A DNA stretch of 64,000 nt. Origin: Acanthornis magna (taxonomy: Eukaryota; Chordata; Aves; Passeriformes; Acanthizidae). A program made the position numbers and the translations under genes. Each line of letters starts with the position of its first letter. Within the stretch, counting starts at the first letter, position 1. Below, in pieces: positions 49,311 to 63,484 of this stretch. Location: positions 11,521,501-11,585,500 of the forward strand of contig JAWUZG010000004.1 of assembly GCA_036785705.1 (NCBI GenBank), given 5' to 3'. The notes below the pieces were generated by a model, which ran no database searches, was not told the origin of the DNA, and worked only from the letters and a program-made list of their open reading frames with translations.

Positions 49311-50235
49311 GCCCTGGGGCACGCAGGCCCCTGCTGCCGTTCTCTTCCGCACCACGTTTTGTGCAGGGAGACAGACAGGAACAAGGGCAGATCTGGCTGG
49401 AAAGGTCCCTGTCCTTCAGGTCCAGTTCCACATCATGGAGGCAAAGGTCTTGCTGAGCACAGTGAAGGGGACAAGGACCCTGGATTTTAGAACGAGTATG
49501 CTCTGAAGGCAGCTATGAGGGATTCCAGATCGAGCATCCGCGGAGGGCAAAGCAGCTTGGAATGCTGGACGTTTTCAGGAAAGCACAGCAATGCTACATC
49601 GCTGCACAGGGACAGGAAGAGGGCAGAACCAGAGTGCATCCGGGCTTAACAGGGAGCTTTGGGTGTGCCTAAGAGCAAACGAATCAGCAACAGAGTGTCT
49701 GAGACTCAGAGGCGCGACCATCCCAGTCCAGGAAGCGCTGTCAGGCAGTGCCTGGATCTTGGGTGCGGTTCTGGTGGTTCTGGTACGCGCGAGGGAGGAC
49801 TCGCAGCCCCTGCTTCAGACCCAGTCAGAAACCCAACAAAGCGAGACCAGAGGGAAGGGAGCCTTCCCATCTCTCTTGGGCATGGCTACACAACAGCCGC
49901 TGCTCCTTCTTCCGCCTGTGGTTGGGGTCGGCTGACCCCAGAGCCAGCCAGCTTGTGCTCTGTTGTCCAAAGACTGTTCGGAGCAGGCATGAGGAGCGCT
50001 CCGTGCACAGCGGAGAGTCCGGGAAGGTGTTCACAAGAGCGGGAACAGGGCGCTGGTCTCTGGCTCAGGGAACAGCTTGCTTTTGCTGTGGTGACGGCAG
50101 GCAGGAGTTCAGGTGTGGGAAGAGGCAGCGTGCAGTTTGTGTTTGTAGGGGACCTGGTACTGCGCACCTGAACCGACACGTGGAGACGCACTCGGAGCTA
50201 GAGCTGGAGTGCCTGTTCTGAAAGGAGCAGAAGTA
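49311..50235. other. Moderately GC-rich, unrecognised sequence
   Basis: Frames up to 170 codons occur on the plus strand (49591-50221), in several overlapping phases. None has a recognisable motif or splice context. I treat this as the non-coding flank of the duplicated block. It could include an unknown repeat. Confidence 0.5.
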
Positions 50236-53200
50236 ATTCAGCCTTGCCAGGGTTTCTTAAGTGCGTGTTGGTGTTGCCCAGGAAATGTACAAATTTGGGG
50301 AAATGTCACTTTTCTTTTCTGCTTGTATCTTTGCCATAATGTTCCTGACTGAATCAATGTGCTTTAAAAGAGCAGAATTGATTCTCTCATTTCAACGTCA
50401 TTGTTTTGTCTTTCCAACACACAAGGGCACTGGTCCCTTTATTCTTTGCTTCTATTTCTTCTGTTTTGCATTTTCAGATTTTTTTTTTAAACCTACAGAA
50501 CATTTCCTCTTAATTGATGAGATGCACACTCTTGGTGGCTCTCTCTATGTACTTTGACCACATAAGCATACAAAACATCTTGTAGAGGAAGCTTCTGTCA
50601 CTAGGCATTATGATTGCTAACTGGTTTCTTCATCCATGCATATATAGAATATCAGTAGTTTAGTGGTAGCTGTTACCACCCACTTGCTGCTACCGTTGTA
50701 TGCTGGATGAGTGCTCTCTGTTAACCATGATATGGGTAATCCCTTCCAGCAATAAATATGAAACCTCCAAGGAGTATTTCTCAGTGCATATCCCATGTGA
50801 TTGCACATTGCTATTCTTTCTGTTTGATAGTTTCCTCTTACTAAGGGATGCATGTTCAGTATTTCAATGCCAGCATGCTGATGATAGTCATGACTCATTC
50901 TGGGTTGTTTTTTTTTTATGGTAAGATCACACCAGCTTTAACTTGGGGTACTGCCGCTGATGGTCAGAGTAAGAAAATCCAAACGTATGCCAGGCCATCT
51001 GGAAGGGCAGAAGGAGTTATATTTCACTGATGCTGAAGTGTCTGTGGCAGATGCAAATGTTGGAGCCCGATAACATAGAAGGGAGATAAAATATTAGGTT
51101 TTTCGAACAGCTGAAACAGCTTATGAGGCATAATGAGACTCCTTCTTCCTTTTACGTTAAATACAGCAGAGGAATTAAGAACTTAGATGTTATGTACTCA
51201 AATATTTTAATTTTTCCACTTCTTGTTTTCTTAAAGTGAAACAAATATATATTTATCTTCTGATGTTGGTTTGTCATAGGAGAAGATCCTCATGAATGCA
51301 TTGACTTTTTCTAATCCTTTTAAAAAAATGAATATAAGGTAGGGGGCTTAACATTGTCACTTGGGCTGGACAGAGCCCAGATCAACTGAAAAGAATTAAA
51401 TAGAATGAAGTACATCTGGCTTGTTTAAAGTTCTGGCTGTTCAGCAGCATTTCCCCCCCCCCCTCACCTACATAGGGAGAATGATGGAAAGCATTCCGAA
51501 TTGTAAATACTCTCAATGCTGGTTCAAATCCTAAATCTATGCTATGCAGCCAGAAATATTAAAGTAAAGAGTGTTCTTTTTCTGTCTCCCTGTTTGATTT
51601 CAGTGTTTGCATCTGTGTATTTTCACAGCCTTCTGCGGCAATGGTATATTTCGTATCAGTTTTTCATTATTAAATATGTAATACACCATTATAAGTGTAT
51701 ACAGCTATTTTAAGCATCTTGGAGATGTAGATCTTCATCCTTTCTCTGGATATTATCTCTGCACAGCATTTTGCAAATATCAAAAAGCTGTTTGCAAAAC
51801 TCTTCCACACACTCTACATGGCAAACATTAAATGTTTGGGGGCTTGGTTTTAAAGAAATTACTTTTATCTTGATATGACGCTGTCATTTTTTAAACTAGA
51901 GAAATCATTTAAGCACTGTGCTCTCTGGGTTATGATAGATGTATATTTCCATTCCCTTCAAAATGCATTCTTAATTTTACCAATCTCAACAGAAGTACGT
52001 TAAACTTCAAACCTGCCCTAATCCTAAAATTTATCTGGAGCTCTTAACAATTATCTGACCTGAGGGTCATGTGACTAGATGTGAAGGAAAAGGAACATTA
52101 TTATGCTTTTACCCTGGCAAACGAATAAATTCCATAGTTGTTAAGAGCATTTGTTCTTTTTCTTTTTCTCAGTATTTTTTTATTTAATTGATGGAAAGAC
52201 AATATGCCCTTTGATTTAACTCATCATAAAACCATGCCAGCTATTTTGTTTGTGGGAAAAAGTTTAGTCCCTCTGTCATAAAGTGATTATTAGGAGACAA
52301 TATATAAGCAGTCTCTTAATATTTTAGAGTCTTTGAAAACACCCAATTTTAAGCCACAGTTCTGTTAAAGAGATGCTACCTCATGAGTCTGGGCTTTTGT
52401 CACAAAACCAAAATTGCCATTGACTCTTGTCAGTCCTTTATAGGATCGAAGTTATGCCATTGACTAAACTCTTGAAGGAGATTAACTACAAAAAAAGCAT
52501 TCCGTTTCAGAATTTGCCTCTAATTCTGGAGACCTCTATGGATTCTTTTTCCAAGTATATTTAGTTTTTAAAAAGTCATTCAGGCCACTCTCACATTTAG
52601 CAGAGGTACAAGGTACAAGACTGTAAGTGTTCTGGCATCTAAATCACATACCTAAATTAATCATCGTAAATCTTCTCCAAAGAAAATGGAAGCTATATAC
52701 CTGACTATGTAAAGTAAAAAACAGCAGCTCAATTTGTGGACATGAATGTCATTGCACCGTGAACTTGTAATATGGTGCATTATATTCATGACAAGAGGAA
52801 GACGTAATCAAAGGCATTTTTATGTTTCTGCTTAAATTTGCCTCCTGATTCCAAGTGTGTGTGGTCACACATTAGGATTTTCAAGAATGACAGAAGCAAG
52901 ATAATGCAGATGCAGGGAAGTTAGACACAGCTGAGTAATAATGAAATATGGTTCAGAATAGAAAATATAAGATAATACATCTTGGAGAAAATACTCTCAA
53001 ATACAATTCAAAGCAAGGGAGAGCCTTGGAAAGCTGTAATGCTAAAAAAGATCTAAAGATGATGAATAGTAGACAGTAAATTAGATATTGAGCTTGCAGT
53101 GTAATAGGAAAGCACAAATAGACCACGTAAGCTTAGGCTGCGCCTACAGGAAATGTGTGTCATAATCTGTGTGAGCATTTTTGAAACCACTACAAGAATA

Positions 53201-55017
53201 GTAGGTACATTTCTGAGGTTTTGCTACTGAAATGACACAGAAGTTGAAATAAAGGTGAGGAAAAATCACACACACACAACTGAAAAGACGATGAGTTTGC
53301 TTTTACACACTAAGTGAGCAACCCCTAAAGAGAATACACCTCTAGAAATGTTTTCTTGATATAAATAATGAATAATGAAATGTTTTGGGATTGTCATGAA
53401 AATTTGCTCAAAATTAAATAAGGAGACAAAAAAAAAACTGTTTTGAAGGAACAGGTAGTAAGAAAATAATCAGTATCTGTTGAAAGATATTATTGGAAAA
53501 AAATTGGCTTTCAAGTTCCTGTTCAAATATCATATATGCAGAATGCAGTCTGCTGGAATTTATTATCCCTTCCCTAAGCACCTCAAAGATAAATGTTTGT
53601 ATGTGAGCTAACTAGCTAAGACTCCCCTTGGAGAAAGATGTAGACATACCCAGAAGATCTTTCTTCTCATGCCTAATTATATATCCATGATAGGCCTGAT
53701 TAATCACATTCAAGAAGAGACTGTGATGGAGGTGTCCACAGTAAGCGGCTTCACTAGACATCTCAGCAATTATATTTAAAGATAAGTGAGAGGAATCCCA
53801 TCCAAGGTAGCTTTGCATGAATATTTAATGTAAATGTGTTGATTTAAACATTACAAAAACTTAAATAGAGAATCTATTAATAAAATATTGTACTCATAGG
53901 TTTGCTAAATTTTGGGGGGTTTTAGATGCTGTTCTTTCAGCCTAGTCCTTCTACATAATCATTTATCATCTATGTCCATTTAGCATTTAGAAATCCTGGG
54001 TAGAGATCATATTTAAAGTACTATGTGCTAGCCTCATTGTTAGTGTTGTAAATTTACATAATATTATATCCTAGTTAATTTATAATAGTGCAGAAAAAGC
54101 TAGATAATGGGACAAAAGTATCTCACGTTGAAGTTCAGTTGAAATCTTAGCTCCAAAAGAAACAGCAGAATATTTATCTGCACAACAAGCACTTTGCAGT
54201 ACACGATAGGGGTTACTATGAACTGTGCAGCAGGATCTTAGAAGATGAAAGCTTGTAGCTTGCTGTGAATATACATGTGTTACTGAGACACTATTACTTA
54301 TTTTACAGCTCAGTATTTTTTGTTAGTATCTTGAAATCTGAACATCCAGTAGCAAAAGGGATGTGATGCTATTTTGCTGTAGATAGCTATTACTCGTATT
54401 AATTAGTAGTGTAACACATTTTGATAGTGATTCATCACATGATCCTACATCACCTACCATTCCTGACCATGACTACAAAAATTATGTCTCTGAATATGCA
54501 TAAAATGTGTTAAACAATATAGAAGGAATGGTAACATTGGTATTTTTTTGTTATTTTAAAACATTATAATAATTCTGACACTACTGGAAGTAACTAGGTG
54601 TTTCTCCAACACATTCCAACAGTCTCTCAGTGTGAGTTGTGACATTCCTTGTGCTGCCTCGGCATGTCTGGAGAGGTAACTTACATCCTCTATAAATAGT
54701 ACAATTACAGTCCTCTGTTTCTGAATGCTTTCATCAGATGGGAATATATAAAATAGGGGGTGGGAGTATGTAAAAAAGGAAATGTTATATGAAGTGTTTT
54801 CCTTAAAATAATATCTCTTTTTACTTTTGCTATATTTCCATTGGTATGAAATACTCACTGTTGATTTATGCTCCAAAGATGAGGCCACCTGGCATATTTT
54901 GGAACATCTGCCAATTCATAAGTATTCCTCCCATCAGAATGTATGGATTTATATATGTCCAGTTTGCCTAAATATTCCCTGACCTGATCCTCCTCCACCA
55001 AGTGTACATCTTAGTAG
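50236..55017. other. AT-rich stretch without recognised gene
   Basis: No gene is recognised. It holds an 11-C run (51453-51463) and a short CA repeat (about 53267-53278). The 110-codon minus frame at 54556-54888 is unassigned. Confidence 0.55.
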
Positions 55018-55275
55018 CATAGAATCATGGAGTGGTTTGTGTTGAAGGTACCTTTAAAGGCCGCCTCATCAAAGCACCTGCAATGAGCATGAACAACTAG
55101 GTCAAGTTGCTCAGAGCTCTGCCCAGCCTGACCTTGAATGTGTCCAGGGATGGGACCTGGAATGCCTTACTTATATCTCATCTGACTCCATTCTCTTTTA
55201 ATTTAAAACCAGAACCCTTTGTCCTACTGCTCCAGGTTTCTCCCTTGGTCTCTCTCTTGTGGGGGATCTTGCTAA
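55018..55275 (-). mobile_element. CR1 LINE 3' end, antisense
   Basis: It begins AGCATAGAATCATGGAGTGG and continues with TTGCTCAGAGCTCTGCCCAG, CCTTGAATGTGTCCAGGGAT and TTTAATTTAAAACCAGAACC to TTTGTCCTACTGCTCCAGG. This is the diverged 3' portion of CR1, truncated about 250 bp in. A 68-codon frame (55107-55313) overlaps it and is not a gene. Confidence 0.88.
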
Positions 55276-58200
55276 CAAAGACTAACACAGATGCTAAAAA
55301 ATGGCAAATCTAAAACTTGCTGCTTCTAAATGAAGTCAGTACTACCATATTTTAATTTTAACCTATTTCTGTTTATGAAGGGGATTCTTCAGAATGACGA
55401 TCATATCCAAGCTAGACATCCTTCCTGGTAGATGTTTATAGTCATTGGAGAGAAATGGCTATTCTTAGTGAAGAGTTCTCTTAAACTCCACAGCTGAAGT
55501 GCAGGTTCATAACTCAAGATAAGGAAAAATATATTAGAGTAGAATAAGCTATGCCTCCTGGTAGTAAGGAGAGGCTGTGTGGCACTGAAACTTTTGTGTA
55601 TAAGCTCTAGATTGTTCCGTGCTGCACCTGAACCTGCCTGTGTGCATACCCAGGATGTTTAGTCACTCACTCTTGTATGCTCATGCTCTCAATCTAATCA
55701 TCTGCATAGGTGAGGTAATGGATCAGTTTGAAACAGTGGAGGGCCTGAGACATGGTTATTGATCGAATTCCTAACCATTTTCACAATTAGGTGTTTGGCT
55801 AATTGTTACAGGAGCTTTCTAGTTGGGAACTTCAGAGTGTTTAGGATATTTCCCTGGGCAGCTCCTGATGTACATAGACTAATTTATATGCTTACATGTG
55901 TTAAGTAGCATTCTGCAAGGTTAATCTGGCCATTGCAGACAGCTTGCAGAATTGACCTCCATAAAAAGATTAGCTATTTTCAGAAACAAATAGATAAGAG
56001 TCTTCAGGAAAAGTAGAAACTGTCCCCAAAGATGTAGATATGATTGTATCAGACAGTCTTGTAGGTAGGTAAAATAGTGAGACTATATTTTTATATAATT
56101 TAAAATAATATACAGCAATAACTCATGCAAGTGCTGGACTGCACTGACCAGCCAGGTATCATAATTCAACAAAAGAGGGGTTTTAGGAGTCTCACTGAGT
56201 CAGCGGAGGATGCCATAGAAAAGACCCCTGTCTTGTCTGACATCCAGGCAGTGACCAACCATCTAGTTTGAAAGATTTGATTCACTGCACAAACGTTGAT
56301 GAAACTATGACAAGACTGCGAGATTTAAGCCTTGGTTAGATGAATCCCACTGCCATAGTAGATACTACAGTCAGAGACTCCCAAGATCTCTTCTTGAGTT
56401 GAGGATTTATGGCAGCAACAAAACATCCATTCCACTGCTTAAAACACAGGAAACTCTGAATTGCCAAAAATTCTCTGAAGGATGTCTTCTCGAATACGCA
56501 GCCATCAATCTTGGGCATGATTGCTTGACAAGCACCAACCTGGAATGTATTACTACAGAAATTACTGCAATACTACTTTTTCTTGAGGGCTACTAAGTAA
56601 CATGTTTATTAAACTCCTGAGTATCTGAGATCTGCTGCCATATGATCTTCTTTGAGCTCAATGTATGCATTAGAAGATCATTGATAGAATACAAGGACTG
56701 AAAGCAATTTATTCAGAGTATTATATCATAAGGACTTTCACCTCGATGACTCCAAATCTGAGCCAACTCTTTCCTGCAGCTAAATTAAGTGATGAAAGTT
56801 TTAGAAGAATCTGAGTAAACATGCAAATTTCAGAGCACTCAGAATGGTTGACCTTTAAACAGAAAGGAGTTCTCAATCATAGCAAAAGCAGAGCTAATGC
56901 CCTATATAATTTTGAATTATTATTAACAGTTAGGCACTTGCAATATGTCAAGAATAGAGCAGCTCAATAAAGAAAAAGTGCTGCTAAAAAATTTTGGCTT
57001 ATCTATCTTAGTGGCCCTTGGAGAGATACCTTCCACATTAAGATTTGACCCACAATGTATCTCTTATTTTAAAGAAACTGCAAGGAGAAATACTTGAGAA
57101 TGAATTCTGTTTGTTATATTTATGTATTATGAGCTGCACGTGTCTTCAAGGGCTATGGGACATTGCAAACGGCGTAAGGATTTTCTTGAAATTTTCATCA
57201 ATAGCCTGCTTCTCCCAGCAACAGATGGTTTCATGTAGAGATTATAACAGAGAAATTCAGCAGGAAGAAACAGCAAAGAAAAGTTTACCAACCAGAAATA
57301 GTAAAAAAATATCAAACGTAAAGCCATACATTCTAGTAACATGAAAATTGTTCTGCTTATTTGATAAATAAAAAGGCCTCGGACATTAAATCAGCATCAT
57401 ACTGAGACAACAGTTTATACCTGAGTTTAGAAACACCACTAATAACGTGTTTAACAGCACAAGAATGTAAACCCTTGATATGCAGTTAAGTTTTTCTGCT
57501 TCCACCTAGATAAGCTATTATACATATAAGGAACCTTTTAATGGTTCCCTTCCGTTTCATCTTCTCAAATTTCTGAGGAAAGCAAGGTATGTATGGAAAG
57601 AAACAAGGGGTAGGATATATTTTGTTTTACCTCAGTACATCCCAGTACAGTTATAATATGGACAAAGAGTACAAACAGTTGCCAGTATTGAGAAAAGCTG
57701 AGTTAACTGCAGCAATGATAGATGCACAACAAAAATTTAGCACTGATTAAATATGACCTTAGTTAAATGTCTTGCATTCTTATTCAATAAAGAAAACAGT
57801 GTCACAGAACAGAATTAAAAAAAAACCTAGACTGCTAAGCAGGGAACTACTCATAGGAATTCTCAGCACAGGGCTGCCTGGAGCTAAGAAACAAAGTAAA
57901 TTGAGGAAAAGTCTGGGACAATTTTAAAGGTGCTTTCAGAATCCTCCAAGAGAAATGAAAAATGGTGCATGTTGTTCAAAATTTTCTCATGAAGATAGTA
58001 AATTAACTTCCAGGAAAATGAATAGAAAATGAGGAAGTTTGCTTTGAAAATATGAGAGCTAGCTGCTATAGCTCAGAGCCATATTACATCTTATGTCTGA
58101 GAGTGTTACATGCCTTTATTTCTGTATTTGTTCTACTCCGCTGTACAGAATTGTCTTTTTTTTTCCCTCTGATCACTTTTATGTAACTGGTTGCCATTCA

Positions 58201-61200
58201 GTGAGAACTGCTAAATCCTCAACTTTGGATTCTCCTTTCCAGGGTTTTAAAATGTAGTTTATATAATTATTCCCAGTAGACAAAAAAGCCCTTCCTAGCA
58301 CGTGAAAAGGGCTGCCCCTTACTCCTTCAAGTGTTAGCCATGAGTATGTTTAAAAGGGATGTTTCATTCTCGTATTTTTCCTTTTTTTTTTTTTTTCTAT
58401 TAGCCTGATTCCATAACCTCTCTTTGCATAGGAACATTAACCTCTGGGATCTTTGCAGGTGACCATGCTCTCAGTTAATTTTTCTTGTAAAGAGGTTGGT
58501 AGCAGCTGAATGGTTTTCACCGCTGGACTTGGTTACTTGCACTGATGGTCATACATGAATGACATCTTTCAGAAGATTTGATACTTTAGAGCCTTATGGG
58601 ATTTAGGTCCCTCTCTTGCATTGATCCTTACTGAAGTTACAGGCTTAACTAACACTAGGAATCCAAGCCTAAGCCCTCAAAACTGTTGGGGCTTAATCTG
58701 TACACCTCTCCTGGGCATTTTATGTTGCCTAGTTTAAGCACTGACTATTGTGAGGTTTCTGCATGCAATTTAAAGTTCCTGTTTTACCACTTAGGAGCCT
58801 ACACATTTTATTTGGAAAATGAAGAGCTGCCAAAATAAATAAAGTCTGAACTCTGCAACATACTGTAAGTAGTTTCTTTAGATATTAAGAGCACTAGACT
58901 CTAGTCCTGCATGGAGAAGAAAAAGACTTCATAACTGTAGACTATGCAACCAGCTACTGAAGAAAAAAACTACTGGTGTTAAGGAATTAAATGGAAATGC
59001 CCAATAATAAAATCAAAAAGTACAGAATTGGTGATGTTAAAGGTATGGGTATTTATTTAGAAATTTAAAATCAAATAATTAATTTTGAAACTCTTTTGTA
59101 TCTATTTTAAAAAGTAAAGTCATGAAACTCATAACAAAAGAAATGTTACCAAAGAAGAAATAATCAGGGAAAATATATTTTTCTTAATTTCCTAAGAAAA
59201 TGGTATTAATTGCAAAGCAGTTTAAATTGTAAGGCTGTTTTAAAATTGCTAATGATACATTATGTATCCCTATCCCTGCATTCTTTATATTATGAAAGTA
59301 TTTAGCTTAATCCTCAAGATTCCACTCTACAATTTTTGTAGTTCAGTATCCCTAAATTAGATTAAGTGTAAATAAATAAATAAGAAAGGTTATTTTTAGC
59401 TTGCATTGTGTTGTATGATTAAACTTGCTGTATAACTTCTTCCTAGTTTTATTTTTCCTACTCAAGCAGTTCTTTTTTCTCTTTCAGCTAGTGTTACTGT
59501 CTTTTACCCATTTCCTTTTTGAGACTTTTGTGAACAAAATTTTCATTGTATCTGCAAAATACCCAGAGTAAATTAACTGTGAATCTTAGGCATATCTCTC
59601 AATTACATGCACCTGTACTGGATCCATTAGCTTGCCTAATTTTTAGCAACAATAAATGGCCCACAAGTGTTCTCCATTAATTAAAATGCTATCAGCCTTT
59701 TGCGAGTGCACTTCTAATGTATTCTGCCTGCAGCAGATTGCGGGGCAGCTACTTTTGGATGGACTTTATGGTGTTAATTTGTGTTTTGAACTCATTGTCC
59801 CTCCCTGAAAACTAATACTGGGTATTTAGTTTGCTTTTTTCTTTTTTTACTTGTGAAGCATGACTTTTGTTTTATTAGTTACTGTGAGAATTGCTTCCTG
59901 TAAAACTAAATCAGATCTTGTACTGTAGCATTTTGTATTTTAAATGAACAGGTTTTGTTGCTGCTGCTCTTTAATTTTGGTTGTAAAGCCAGATTGGACC
60001 TCTCTTTAATGTCTTTATTTGACGTCAGTCTATCCAGAAAATAATTTCCTTGCACGGATGTAATGCATAGGCTACTGTAGAATAGTAATTCTTCTAGGTG
60101 TTAGAAAAGCATGTTTAAATCATACTTATGTGCTCATGACCTTTCTAAGGCAATGATTTAAGAGAGTTTTGCAGATTAACTGCTTTATTCTGCACTCCCT
60201 GAAAATGCTCTTCTTAAAAAGCACCCTGACCACTCTCAATGATTCTGTTTAATGATGCAATTCAACTTTTTTGCAAGGACCATTTTTAAAAAGCCATACT
60301 ACTAAGCATGGCTTTATAAATTATTTATAGAGAATTGCTGGGAGAATATCTTTCTTGGTGAGTTGCTGGTGCCAGTAACACTGAATTATCCACAGAAATT
60401 AAGTCAACAAAGCTTATTCCTTTCTTTTTCTCTTGCAGCATCAAACTTAAGTATAAATTCATGCCAGAAGCCATTTTAGATTTTATGCAGAAATATTTTT
60501 CATTGCTTCACTGAGTATTTCAAAGAGGCAGAAAAGTCTTTTGTTACTAGCCTGCTTCCAGTCCTAATTAGCAATTTTAAACTAGTCAGTTGAGCAATAT
60601 GTACAAGTATTTGGTAGACTTTTTTATAATACATAGTCAGCCTAGAGTTAAGAAAACTGAGTAGAATTATGGAACTAATCAGATAATAAGTACATGAATA
60701 AAGTTAACCTACAGCTAAATAAGTAGTCAAAGTGAGAAATTGGCGACAGACTTCCTTATTCTTTTTTTAATTATGTCTTTCAGTTGTCCCTTTATTGGCC
60801 TGTTTTATGATCTTTCCCAGAGACTTCAGTCCAATATGTTATTGACATCAAGGAGAAATTCAGTGGGAGCATCTTGCATAGAGTTTTTCTGAAATCCCTG
60901 CCTACCTGTTGCCATGACAACACAACCATTCTTTCTGGAGAGGATGTTTTTTCTATTCCCAGAAAAATAATTTCACAGCTTTATTGTTGCAAATATTGGA
61001 GTGGGAAGAAAAAAAGAAAGCCCAGAAAACAACCTGAAAAACAATGCATTCTAAGTGATCTTTCTGAACAAAGGAAGGAACCCCTAGGACTTGAAGCTAG
61101 TAGTAGTTTTCTATAATAGTTTTAAATTTCTACACACATAAACATTTGTATGGGATATTCTAACTACATGTACAAAAGATACAAAAGGTGGCACACATTT

Positions 61201-63484
61201 TTTTGTTTTTGTTTTGAAAAAAAGTAAGTTTTATGCAGAGGGTTTTTTTGTGAACCATAATTGTGTGTTAGAGGTACAGTCTGAGAATGCTACTTTAGTC
61301 AAGTGTCTTAAACTACGAAGCCTATACGAAGTCTACCTGGATCTAGTTGCTATCTACCTAACTTCTGTTAAATTCCATAGGGAACAGAAATTATGTGGAA
61401 TAGCATTTCTTTGCTTTGTCAAAGTGTAGCTAGCACAAACCAATGGAATTATATTTCTCTTAACATGTAATTACATTGCGATGATGAGTGGGATTTAAAA
61501 ATAGCAATACAAAATGTGTCCATTATTCTAGCACAAAAAAACATCAAGACTGTACATCAGGGAGCACATAATACTTTTCAGGAGTGGGAATGCTGGTCCT
61601 ACTTTTTTTTCCTTTTTTTTTTCTTAATGCTGAACCTTTTTAGTGTAACTAGACCTTTACCTGAAAATAGAAATAAACTGACAAAGTGAATAAGATTTGG
61701 AAATCTGTACTGCTAAGTAACACAAAGGTAGTGTTATATGGAGTAATTTTTAGAGATGGTCTAATATTCCTTTCAAGCATATGAATTGCAAACTTGCTAT
61801 CAATTTTGTATCATACGTCAACAAAGGTTCGTATTCTTTCTTCACTGCCCCTTTTACTTAAATTTTATAGCTGAATTGGAAGTAAAGAATAAATGTATTA
61901 TGCTGTTTTTCTTCTAGTTAAGTCACTAAAATCAGTAGTTTCCTTATAGGTGATTAAGTCTTGTGGGAAGAAAACTAGTAATAAATTATGATAAAGTTTC
62001 AGGAATATATGGAAGGTAAAATAATATTCTTAAAATAATAAACAAAAGCATTATCATTTTCCTAATTCAAAACAGGGAAAAAATAAGCAGTAGAAAATTA
62101 TCAGACTCTAAAGAGGACTCTGCTGAATGATATAAATTGGTATCTTTATTGTGACAAAATCGATCTTTCTCCTTCAAAATCTGCTCTGGTTTGCATCCTG
62201 ACTATGTTTATGAACTGGAGTAAATTTGATTTAATTTTAAAATATGCATCCTTACAAGGATTGTTTTTGTCTTAAATAACTGTTATGAAATCCCTTATTT
62301 AATATGTTTATTGAAAGTAAATTTGTAAAATATATTTCCAATTTACAGAATAAACACCATCTGCAGATGGTCAGGAGAACATATTTGACACAGTCAACAT
62401 TTAGAAGGGAAACAATGTCAAAGTAATTGGTTCCATAAATGCTCAGCAGCCTGTGGAATCGTATGTGGTTCTGTGACTAAACAGAAAGCTTGAGTATTCT
62501 GAAATCTTAAATGGACTTGGGATAAACATAAAAATTTGTACACAAGACTTACCTGTGAATAGTAGGAGACTTCTGAATAAATAAAGACAAAACAGAACTT
62601 CTCTGAATCTTATTTTAATGGTATTCTGCAGCCTCTTTTATCACTTGGAAACTATTCAGCACTATGAGAAAACATGTTTAATTAAACTTTTTAGAACAAT
62701 GTACATTACATCCTGTTCTAGTTTTATTCTATTCTAACTGAACTCAAAGAAAAGCTAGAATATAATAGCATATCAAAAGGTATGGAGCTATTTTATAAAT
62801 ACTGGAATACAGTTTTATATATAATATAGTCACCATATTTGTCTCCAAATTATCTTTTTACATTTCTGTATGTTGAACTTTTTAGCTTGTTTAGAGTACA
62901 GCATAGCACGAATGACAACATAATGGCAAAGAAAATTAAGAAATCCTACTAAATCGTCATCAGCCAGACTGCTATAGAATTTTTTAAATAAACCTGCAAA
63001 TGTTTTACCCAATTCTGTTTCCAGCGCTTCAAGAGATACAGTTCTGCTCCCTTTTTTAGAGTGTAATTGTTCTATATTTCCTTAGCATTTATTGTGACAA
63101 AATGTGAAAGCATTAAACATAATGATTCTGTTTGCTTATGCATTTGTACCCTCTTCCTCCACAGCTCAAATAAGGTCATTATATTCAGCTTATCTCTGTT
63201 TTATTATACTCACTGTTTCTTTGACAGGAGGAGCATTTTGGAAGGCTTCTGTAGACTGCAAAAAAATGAAATTTTAATTTAAAAATTTCTTATAGTGTTT
63301 TTGCTACTAAAAATGTTATTTTGCCATCTTGTCTCCTTACTTGCTGCTTTGAAACAAGGTCTTCCAACAGTTGCAGGGACCAGATTTTTATTTTGTCGGC
63401 TGTTTCAAAGTCATGTACACCCTGCTCCCATCACAGGGCATCTCTGCACATATCCTGTCTCCAGAGCAGAGTGCACTGTAGCAT
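55276..63484. other. AT-rich stretch with candidate regulatory sites
   Basis: No exon or transposable element is recognised. The parts at about 59550-59780 and 59960-60300 have the look of conserved non-coding DNA, with unbroken moderate-complexity sequence and ATTA-type words. An X-box-like site is listed separately at 60908-60921. Frames are 99 codons or shorter. Confidence 0.5.
60908..60921. promoter_or_regulatory. RFX-type X-box motif
   Basis: GTTGCCATGACAAC is an imperfect inverted repeat (GTTGCC, AT spacer, GACAAC) differing at one base from the ideal X-box GTTGCCATGGCAAC bound by RFX transcription factors. No gene start is recognised next to it, so it would act as a distal element if it acts at all. 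A single 14-bp match can occur by chance. Confidence 0.4.

Larger units (their letters stand above)
47581..50235. other. GC- and CpG-rich island in AT-rich DNA
   Basis: Composition jumps from AT-rich to strongly GC-rich near 47581 and falls back near 50235. The part at about 47840-48120 is especially dense in CpG. The left edge has a short duplication of GCTAGGGGCAGGC (about 47588-47622). The island contains the MROH-like exons and their GC-rich introns, then about 1.2 kb of GC-moderate sequence with no recognised gene. Long frames on both strands here (up to 306 codons) arise because GC-rich DNA has few stop codons. It looks like a block brought in by segmental duplication. Confidence 0.85.

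Noticed and set aside
51521..51531. GGTTCAAATCC resembling a tRNA B-box
   Set aside because: No A-box or cloverleaf partner lies upstream, so it is an isolated 11-bp match.
56130..56600. Possible processed pseudogene
   Set aside because: Locally balanced composition and short frames, but no recognisable protein similarity and no poly-A tail.
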